DNA of 63,853 nucleotides from Neorhizobium galegae bv. officinalis (GTDB lineage: Bacteria; Pseudomonadota; Alphaproteobacteria; Rhizobiales; Rhizobiaceae), in contig CCRI01000024.1 of NCBI GenBank assembly GCA_000985875.1, forward strand, positions 1 through 63,853, in the 5' to 3' direction. The notes under the pieces were generated by a model, which was given only the letters and a program-made list of their open reading frames with translations, was not told where the DNA came from and searched no databases. Below are positions 58,361-63,853 of the stretch, piece by piece. Numbering within the stretch: the stretch's first letter is position 1; each line of letters begins with the position of its first letter. Position numbers and translations under genes: made by a program.

Positions 58361-59532
58361 GAATTCTTAACATGATCGCCAGCGCCGATCCCGAAACCGG
58401 AGGCCCGATCGAGGCGCTGCGGCTGACTGGACTGCAGATGGCGCGTCTGGGGCATGCGGTGGAAGTCGTGACGCTGGACAAGCCCTCGGCGCCCTATGTG
58501 AAAGAGTTTCCCTTTCCCGTTCATGCCTGCGGGCGATGGACGCGGAAGTATGGATACACGCCGGAACTGGCACGCTGGATCGCCGCCAACGCCGATCGTT
58601 TCGATGCCGCGATCATCCATGGCCTCTGGAACCATGCCGCCGCCGGCGGCTGGTCGGCCTTGAGGCGCGCGGGCCTGCCTTATGTCGTCTTCACGCACGG
58701 CATGATGGATCCATGGTTCCGCGAAACCCATCCGCTCAAGCACATCGCCAAACAGGCCTTCTGGTTTGCCTGGCAGGGCAGGGTTCTCCGGGATGCGGCG
58801 GCGGTCCTCTTTACCTGCGAGGAAGAGCGCCGCCGGGCGCGCGGCGTGTTTGGGGGGTACGGTTACGCGGAGCGCATCGTCGCCTTCGGCACGGCCGATC
58901 CGCCGGCAGGGGTGGAGAACCAGCTTGCCGCATTCCACCGGCTTCTGCCCGGATTGAAGGACAAGCGGTTCCTGCTGTTCCTCGGCCGTTTCCACGCAAA
59001 GAAAGGCTGCGCCCTTCTCATCGAAGCCTTCGCGAGGATCGCCGCGTCCGATCCCGATCTCGACCTGGTGATGGCGGGGCCGGATCCGTCCGGGCTGAAA
59101 TCGAAACTGATTGCCCAGGCCGCCAGGGCCGGCATCGCCGATCGCATTCATTGGCCGGGCATGGTGGCAGGTGATGCGAAGTGGGGTGCCTTCCGGGCCG
59201 CCGAGGCCTTCGTCCTGCCGTCGCACCAGGAGAATTTCGGCATCGTCGTCGCCGAAGCCATGGTCTGCGCAACGCCGGTGCTTTTGACCGACAAGGTCAA
59301 TATCTGGCGTGAAGTACAAATGAGCGGCGGCGGCCTCGTCGGGCCTGACACGTTCGAGGGCATCGAAAACCTGCTCCGGTCATGGCTCTCGCTCTCCGGG
59401 GACGACAAAAGCGTCATGCGCGCCCGTGCCCGCGCGGGTTTCGAACGGCATTTCCGCATCGAGGCGGCGGCCCGCGATCTCGTCGCCATCCTGCGCTCCA
59501 TCTCCCTCCGAGGCCTTCATGAAGCCGCTTGA
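58357..59532 (+). CDS. GT4 glycosyltransferase
   Basis: A 391-residue GT-B enzyme. N terminus ILNMIASADPETGGPIEALR; acceptor half FTHGMMDPWFRETHPLKHIA; donor half LFLGRFHAKKGCALLIEAFA, MAGPDPSGLKSK, and SHQENFGIVVAEAMVCATPV with the E-x7-E pair. Resembles colanic-acid WcaL/WcaK-type transferases. Ends 14 nt into the WcaF-type gene (overlap). Confidence 0.88.
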   Translation: MRILNMIASADPETGGPIEALRLTGLQMARLGHAVEVVTLDKPSAPYVKEFPFPVHACGRWTRKYGYTPELARWIAANADRFDAAIIHGLWNHAAAGGWSALRRAGLPYVVFTHGMMDPWFRETHPLKHIAKQAFWFAWQGRVLRDAAAVLFTCEEERRRARGVFGGYGYAERIVAFGTADPPAGVENQLAAFHRLLPGLKDKRFLLFLGRFHAKKGCALLIEAFARIAASDPDLDLVMAGPDPSGLKSKLIAQAARAGIADRIHWPGMVAGDAKWGAFRAAEAFVLPSHQENFGIVVAEAMVCATPVLLTDKVNIWREVQMSGGGLVGPDTFEGIENLLRSWLSLSGDDKSVMRARARAGFERHFRIEAAARDLVAILRSISLRGLHEAA

Positions 59533-60115
59533 CGCGAAGACGTACAATCCGCGGGCGGGAGCCCCGAGCTTCCCGCTGGGACATCGGTTGTTCCGGCTCG
59601 CGTGGAACCTCGTCTGGAGCCTTTTCGGCCGCTGGACGCCGGTGCCGCTGTTTGCCTGGCGCCGGTTCCTGCTGCGCCGCTTCGGCGCCCGGATTGACCG
59701 GACGGCGCGGGTCTATCCCGGCGTCGAGGTCTGGTATCCGCCGAACCTCGCCATGGCCGCCTATTCCTGTCTCGGAAGGGGTGTGAACTGTTACTGCATG
59801 GATCGCATAGAGCTTGGCAGCCACGCAATCGTCTCCCAGGGAGCCCATCTCTGCACCGGCACGCATGATGTCGAAGATGCGGATTTCCAGCTGGTTACGA
59901 GACCCATCGCCGTCGGTGCGAATGCCTGGATCGCGGCGGAAGCCTTTGTCGGGCCGGGTGTCACTGTCGGCGCGGGCGCCGTGCTCGGCGCCCGCGCCGT
60001 CACCTTCCGCAACCTCGATCCGTGGACGATCTACGCCGGCAACCCGGCCCGGAAATTGCGGCGGCGCTTCGAACAGGACAAGCCCGGCATCTTTCCGGTG
60101 CGGTCGAACTCCTGA
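59519..60115 (+). CDS. wcaF: WcaF-type polysaccharide O-acetyltransferase
   Basis: A 198-residue left-handed beta-helix acetyltransferase. Hexapeptide repeats are visible in IDRTARVYPGVEVWYPPNLA, NCYCMDRIELGSHAIVSQGA and WIAAEAFVGPGVTVGAGAVL. The catalytic His lies in CTGTHDVED. The N-terminal YNPRAGAPSFPLGHRLFRL is characteristic of WcaF. It should acetylate a fucose or other sugar of the polymer. Overlaps the preceding gene by 14 nt. Confidence 0.92.
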   Translation: MKPLDAKTYNPRAGAPSFPLGHRLFRLAWNLVWSLFGRWTPVPLFAWRRFLLRRFGARIDRTARVYPGVEVWYPPNLAMAAYSCLGRGVNCYCMDRIELGSHAIVSQGAHLCTGTHDVEDADFQLVTRPIAVGANAWIAAEAFVGPGVTVGAGAVLGARAVTFRNLDPWTIYAGNPARKLRRRFEQDKPGIFPVRSNS

Positions 60116-60132
60116 CTGGGAGAAGTCGTCAA

Positions 60133-61047
60133 GTGACCAGCCTCGCCGTCCTCATCCTCACCTATAACGAAGAACGCCACATCGCTCGCGCGCTGAAAAA
60201 AAGCGTCGCGCCATTCGCATCCGAGGTTTTCGTCATCGATTGTTTCTCGACCGACGGCACGGTCGAAATCGCCCGGTCGCTCGGCGCCACCGTGCTCAGC
60301 AATCCCTGGATCAACTATTCGAAGCAGTTCCAGTGGGGGCTCGACAATGCCCCGATCACCGCCGACTGGATCATGCGGCTCGATGCGGATGAGGTGATCG
60401 AAGCCGAACTGGCGGTGGAGATCGCTGACAAGCTTCCCACCCTCGCTGCCGATGTCGCAGGCGTCAATCTCAAGAGAAAGCATATCTTCCTCGGACGCTG
60501 GATCCGCCATGGCGGACGTTATCCGCTCATCCTCACCCGCATCTGGCGGCGGGGGCAGGGACATGTGGAGGACCGCTGGATGGACGAGCACATCGTCGTG
60601 AAGGGCGGCCGCATAGTCCTTTTCGACGCACCGTTCTCGGATCACAATCTCAACGATCTCAGCTTCTTCACGGGCAAGCATAACGGCTATGCAACTCGAG
60701 AGGCCGCCGACGTTCTGGGTCGTCGTTACGGGCTGTTTCCGGAGGATTTTGGGCTATCGAGAGAAGCGTCCTCGCGACAGGCTACCATCAAGCGGCGCAT
60801 CAAAGAGCAGATCTATAACCGGCTTCCGTTTCAGGTCGCTGCGCTCGGCTATTTCCTGTTCCGCTATATCGGCCAGCTCGGCTTCCTCGATGGCCGCGAA
60901 GGCCTGATCTACCATGTCCTGCAAGGTTACTGGTATCGTTTCCTCGTCGGCGCGAAGGTCATGGAGTTCGACCGGTCGCTTCGCTCGCTTAAAACACTTG
61001 AGGAGAAGCGCGCGGCGCTGGCGCGATTGACGGGGCTGCCGCTGTGA
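60133..61047 (+). CDS. WaaE/KdtX-like GT2 glycosyltransferase
   Basis: A 304-residue GT-A enzyme of family 2. LAVLILTYNEERHIARAL, FVIDCFSTDGTVEIA and MRLDADEVIEAEL contain the nucleotide-sugar and D-x-D motifs; the C-terminal FQVAALGYFLFRYIGQLGFL is a membrane-associated helix of this subgroup. GTG start with GGGAGAAG before it. Last gene of the operon on this strand. Confidence 0.88.
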   Translation: MTSLAVLILTYNEERHIARALKKSVAPFASEVFVIDCFSTDGTVEIARSLGATVLSNPWINYSKQFQWGLDNAPITADWIMRLDADEVIEAELAVEIADKLPTLAADVAGVNLKRKHIFLGRWIRHGGRYPLILTRIWRRGQGHVEDRWMDEHIVVKGGRIVLFDAPFSDHNLNDLSFFTGKHNGYATREAADVLGRRYGLFPEDFGLSREASSRQATIKRRIKEQIYNRLPFQVAALGYFLFRYIGQLGFLDGREGLIYHVLQGYWYRFLVGAKVMEFDRSLRSLKTLEEKRAALARLTGLPL

Positions 61048-61073
61048 AGCGACAGCCCATGGAGCGCAGCGGT

Positions 61074-62792
61074 TCAGGCAACGCCTACACTCGGGAAGGC
61101 GGCCCAGAAGAGCGTGGAGCCCGCCCCTTCGGCGGCGACCACCAGCAGGCTTTCGCCGGCATTCAACATATAGCCGGTCTTGCCTGATATCTTGTTGAAG
61201 AGCTGTGTGCCGTTGGTATTGACCGCCAGATCCACCGATCCGGCGTTGACGATATGAAACGGCAATCCTACCAGCGAGGACGCATCCGACGAATTCGTGA
61301 TCGCGGGCAGCGTGCAGACGAGCATCGACGAGCCATCGAAGGTGACGAGGCCGGCATCCAGTGGATGGAGCACGGTATTCGCGGTCTTTAGCGTCGACTT
61401 CATTCCGATTCCAAAGCGGGGATAGATGAAGCTGTTGCCACCCCTGACCTCCAGGTCACCTTGGTTCTCCCCTGCGTCGCCGCGAATGTTGAATGCAGCC
61501 AAGCCGTTGCGGGTCTGATCGGTCCACAGACCTGATAGCATTGCGTGGCGGCCAATTCCGCGCGCGCCGTGAAACTGGCTGGTGGCCGAGGCTGTGTCGA
61601 AATCCGTTATCGTTGTGTTGCCGCTGTAAAACCGGCTGAAGCCGACGCGGCGCCCGACAATATCGGCATTCCTCTCGCCCGGCACTTCGGAGATGTTGAG
61701 GTCGCAGCCCTGTGCGTTCTCCATGTAAATCCCGGCGCCGGCGCCGCCTTCAACGTCCACGCCGAGGAAGCGTGAATTGGAAACGAACGCGCCTTCGTTG
61801 CGGGTGGCCAGTTCGAAACAGGGCATGCCCCAGGACGAGAGCATCAGCGAGCCGCTGCCGGACGCGACTACGGCCGGGGAGGTGAAGGCCTTGCCGATCT
61901 CGATCGTATTGCCGCTCACCGACTTGACGACATAGACCCGCCCCGCGGTGATCCCGTAATCGCTGCTCGTGAACGCGACCGGCATCCGCGCCCGGAATTT
62001 GCTGCCGTCGGGGACTGCGATATTCGCCGAACCGTTGGAGAAAGTCGCGCTCACCAAAAGCTCGGTTCGGTTGAAGGCGTTGTTCTGGATGCGGTCGGCA
62101 TACATCTCGTTCAGACGGGCGCCGTCTCCGCCGGCTTCGAAGACGATACCCCGGCAGAGCCGATTGTCTCGTCCATCGGCGGGAATGATGTTGAAGAGCG
62201 AATCGAAGCGGCTGTTTCCGGGCATCAGGGTCGAGCCCGGCAGCAACGATGCGTAATACTGGCCGTTTTCGCAAAGATGCGTCCAGACCCGGGAAACATC
62301 CGTGTGCATGAAGTTGGCAAGGAACATGCCCCAGTCGCTGCAGTCGCGGATGAAGAGATCGTGGATGGTGGAAAACTGCAGGCCGATATTGTTCACCGCG
62401 CCGATGCTGATGGCGCGTGTGAAGCCGGTAAAGCCGATATGCTCGCATCGCCAGCCGGTAATGCAATCGCTGGTGATCGTCGCGGACGGCGAGCCAAGGT
62501 CTGCGTCATTGGTGGCAAAAGCCGGAAACGAGCCGTCGCCGGCAAGCACGGTGCCGCCGATGAAATCCCATCCGCTGTCCGGGAGGGTGCCGTTGAGGTA
62601 GTTCAGCACCGGCTGCACCCCCTGGTAACCGATGCCGGAGGCGACGGGGAGGGGTTCCGTAAGCGTGATCACCGCATCCGGCAGCAGGATGATGCCGCCG
62701 CCCGCCGCGACCGCTGCCGCATGGACGGCCCGGATCGCCGCTTCGGTGGCATCGGAGGGAATGTAGAGTTTTGGAATTTGGCGCGATGGCAT
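61074..62792 (-). CDS. Parallel beta-helix (tail-spike/pectate-lyase-like) protein
   Basis: A 572-residue protein. The N-terminal AIRAVHAAAVAAGGGIILLP is the typical opening of phage tail-spike and pectate-lyase-fold proteins. The middle (about 100-430) has repeated short Gly/Asn/Asp-rich strand turns (WRCEHIGFTGFTRAISIGAV, IHDLFIRDCSDWGMFLANFM) typical of a right-handed beta-helix. The C terminus (about 470-572) is a separate Asn-rich domain. There is no signal peptide and no catalytic motif that can be named. GGAGGACTGACACG precedes the ATG. Lies convergent to the fucose polymer operon, so it may bind or cut that polymer, or be a phage remnant. Confidence 0.75.
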   Translation of the reverse strand: MPSRQIPKLYIPSDATEAAIRAVHAAAVAAGGGIILLPDAVITLTEPLPVASGIGYQGVQPVLNYLNGTLPDSGWDFIGGTVLAGDGSFPAFATNDADLGSPSATITSDCITGWRCEHIGFTGFTRAISIGAVNNIGLQFSTIHDLFIRDCSDWGMFLANFMHTDVSRVWTHLCENGQYYASLLPGSTLMPGNSRFDSLFNIIPADGRDNRLCRGIVFEAGGDGARLNEMYADRIQNNAFNRTELLVSATFSNGSANIAVPDGSKFRARMPVAFTSSDYGITAGRVYVVKSVSGNTIEIGKAFTSPAVVASGSGSLMLSSWGMPCFELATRNEGAFVSNSRFLGVDVEGGAGAGIYMENAQGCDLNISEVPGERNADIVGRRVGFSRFYSGNTTITDFDTASATSQFHGARGIGRHAMLSGLWTDQTRNGLAAFNIRGDAGENQGDLEVRGGNSFIYPRFGIGMKSTLKTANTVLHPLDAGLVTFDGSSMLVCTLPAITNSSDASSLVGLPFHIVNAGSVDLAVNTNGTQLFNKISGKTGYMLNAGESLLVVAAEGAGSTLFWAAFPSVGVA

Positions 62793-62796
62793 CGTG

Positions 62797-62979
62797 TCAG
62801 TCCTCCAGGCCGATGAATCGGCTGATCGTGCGTTGGTTGATGGTGAGCTGATTGTTTTCCGCGTCGGCAAGCGCGTTGCCTTCGGCATCCATCAGTGTGA
62901 ACCCGTCCTCTTCGGGCGGCTTGCCGCCGCCGTTGGAAAAAGTGCCGGGGCCGGTCAGGGAAAGTCCGAGATCCAGCAT
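62797..62979 (-). CDS. Small acidic protein upstream of the beta-helix gene
   Basis: About 60 residues, MLDLGLSLTGPG start, with Gly/Asp-rich FTLMDAEGNALADAEN and a C-terminal TINQRTISRFIGLED. A second ATG at 62982 is immediately upstream. GGGAGGGA is the ribosome site. The stop is 4 nt before the beta-helix start, so the genes form an operon. It resembles small phage accessory proteins, but no homolog is recalled. Function unknown. Confidence 0.6.
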   Translation of the reverse strand: MLDLGLSLTGPGTFSNGGGKPPEEDGFTLMDAEGNALADAENNQLTINQRTISRFIGLED

Positions 62980-63074
62980 CATTCCCTCCCGCCGCGAACT
63001 GGCGCCGTCCGGCACGCAGCGCTTCCGCCGTCACCTCCCCTGTTGATGCGGTGTCCGAGATCATGTCTTCCCAT
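62979..63074 (-). other. Possible 31-codon leader reading frame
   Basis: ATG at 63074 with GAGGAGGCAGGA before it; its TGA stop overlaps the ATGATG start of the small protein gene. Such an arrangement can couple translation. The product is Gly/Arg rich and unlike known proteins; coding is unproven. Confidence 0.3.
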
Positions 63075-63432
63075 TCCTGCCTCCTCGGGTTCCAGGCCGC
63101 ACCAGACGTTTTCCGTCGGCGGGCGTTTCAGGACCTGATTTTAGAAACGGGTTGAGGAGCGGGGACGAAGTGGCAGGAAAGATTCGACGAATGATCGGCG
63201 GCACGGGGAACCGTTCGGCCGCGAAACGTCTGATATGCCTCGCGGATCGGAGGCTATGGGGCGGCCGGAACGGAGCTCGCTGCCGCGCTCGCGGCAGGTG
63301 TTCATCCCCGCGATAGCCAAGAGAATCGAGTCGGATTGTGCGCGTTCGACCGGAAACCGACGTGTCAGACGCAACGATTTGATCTTCCGGAGGAGTGGAA
63401 GCTGGTAGCGGATGCCATGGGGAGTGTGGGAA
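63075..63432. other. Gene-free stretch between beta-helix operon and tRNA-Val
   Basis: 358 bp with no supported gene. Open frames here run through the tRNA-Val gene and are spurious. It should hold the promoter of the beta-helix operon on the minus strand and the 3' flank of tRNA-Val. No integrase or obvious att direct repeat of the tRNA 3' end was seen. Confidence 0.5.
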
Positions 63433-63508
63433 TGGTGGGCGATGAGAGACTCGAACTCCCGACATCCTCGGTGTAAACGAGGCGCTCTACCAACTGAGCT
63501 AATCGCCC
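63433..63508 (-). tRNA. tRNA-Val (anticodon TAC)
   Basis: On the minus strand GGGCGAT...ATCGCCC forms the acceptor stem, with a D-loop, an anticodon stem CCTCG/CGAGG whose loop TTTACAC carries TAC, a TTCGAGT T-loop and an encoded CCA end. 76 nt. TAC reads valine codons. Confidence 0.95.
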
Positions 63509-63552
63509 GTTCGCGATTGCGGAGCCTCAAGGCCCGCCGCGTCGGTGGCCGT

Positions 63553-63581
63553 GATCTATGCGGATCGCGGAAAAACCGCAA
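63553..63581 (-). promoter_or_regulatory. Possible tRNA-Val promoter
   Basis: On the minus strand TTGCGG (63581-63576), 17 nt, TAGATC (63558-63553); it lies about 45 nt before the tRNA 5' end. Recognised by inspection only. Confidence 0.35.
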
Positions 63582-63684
63582 GGGCCTTCATGATGTTTTT
63601 TTGAAAATTTTGGGGAAGAGCCGACTGGACAGGGGCAGGAGAGGGCAAAGCGACAGGACGTCATCCTTTTGTCTTGAAACGCGC

Positions 63685-63713
63685 TTGACACCCGATCCCG
63701 AACCTCTTAGTTA
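63685..63713 (+). promoter_or_regulatory. tRNA-Asp promoter
   Basis: TTGACA (63685-63690), 17 nt, TAGTTA (63708-63713); about 60 nt upstream of tRNA-Asp. The -35 is perfect for the housekeeping sigma factor. A TTGAGGTCG/CGACCTCAA inverted repeat lies between promoter and tRNA (about 63731-63763). Confidence 0.6.
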
Positions 63714-63773
63714 GCCGCTCAACCGAGCGATTGAGGTCGCCCGGCCAAGAGGTTTCGACCTCAAGAGAAATGC

Positions 63774-63850
63774 GCGGGTGTAGCTCAGTTGGTTAGAGTG
63801 CCGGCCTGTCACGCCGGAGGTCGCGGGTTCGAGCCCCGTCACTCGCGCCA
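63774..63850 (+). tRNA. tRNA-Asp (anticodon GTC)
   Basis: GCGGGTG/CACTCGC acceptor stem (one G-T pair), CCGGC/GCCGG anticodon stem with loop CTGTCAC carrying GTC, TTCGAGC T-loop and encoded CCA. 77 nt. Confidence 0.96.
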
Positions 63851-63853
63851 TTC

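Noticed and set aside
63061..63714. Two open frames running across the tRNA-Val gene
   Set aside because: Both are interrupted by a well-supported structural RNA gene, so coding is very unlikely.
61074..63850. Complete prophage or genomic island at the tRNA genes
   Set aside because: No integrase, terminase, capsid gene or duplicated tRNA 3' end was seen; only the spike-like module is present.
1..63850. CRISPR arrays, insertion sequences and ribosomal RNA genes
   Set aside because: No regularly spaced repeats, transposase frames or rRNA sequence were recognised on reading both strands.

Overview
This window is chromosomal DNA from an alphaproteobacterium of the family Rhizobiaceae (Rhizobium/Agrobacterium/Neorhizobium type; genus not resolved). 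The evidence is high GC with rhizobial codon use, a type-2 ArgC, a DUF2842-type protein, rplM-rpsI beside argC-speB, a clpP-clpX-lon-hupB block and a RIME-like palindromic intergenic repeat. A truncated tRNA-Pro lies at the left edge, and tRNA-Val and tRNA-Asp lie at the right edge. No CRISPR array, transposase or integrase was recognised.

Layout. (1) 1-1525: small rhizobial hypotheticals, one with a perfect operator-like palindrome upstream. (2) 1557-9891: a compact envelope-polysaccharide locus with a polymerase/ligase, priming glycosylphosphotransferase, GT4 glycosyltransferase and Wza-like lipoprotein on the minus strand. Divergent from these is a Wzc-like chain-length protein whose kinase domain has lost its nucleotide-binding residues, followed by a convergent CelD-like acyltransferase. 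The gene content matches the six-gene unipolar-polysaccharide/glucomannan adhesin loci of rhizobia. (3) 10011-21207: housekeeping genes (heme A synthase, argC, agmatinase, phenylalanine hydroxylase with a divergent Lrp regulator, rpsI, rplM, a MetY-type sulfhydrylase) and a Phd/VapC toxin-antitoxin pair. (4) 21279-28166: a MarR/SDR divergon, cytochrome P450, a CYTH-like unknown, gamma-glutamyltransferase and a membrane diguanylate cyclase. (5) 28530-34030: proteolysis and nucleoid block clpP, clpX, lon, hupB. (6) 34146-44658: a phytase-like secreted protein behind a near-consensus PHO box, GNAT, RIME repeat, aldo/keto reductase, an SbcD/SbcC-like pair, an unknown membrane protein and a metallophosphatase.

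(7) 44993-61047: a 16-kb, one-strand exopolysaccharide operon. It has a Wza-like exporter, a complete Wzc tyrosine autokinase, Gmd and Fcl (GDP-L-fucose), WcaI, six further glycosyltransferase, flippase and polymerase genes, a WcaF-type acetyltransferase and a WaaE-like GT2. Most junctions overlap by ATGA, so translation is probably coupled. The cluster has no priming glycosylphosphotransferase of its own. (8) 61074-63074, opposite strand: a parallel beta-helix, tail-spike-like protein without signal peptide, preceded by a small acidic protein and next to tRNA-Val. It looks like a phage-derived or depolymerase module beside the polymer cluster.

The two polysaccharide loci together encode two export routes, one with an active and one with an apparently dead BY-kinase, and one visible priming enzyme. 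CtrA-like TTAA-N7-TAAA sites flank the left locus in both of its promoter-bearing intergenic regions. The most promising items for follow-up are the pseudo-kinase co-polymerase, the beta-helix module and the PHO-box phytase-like gene.
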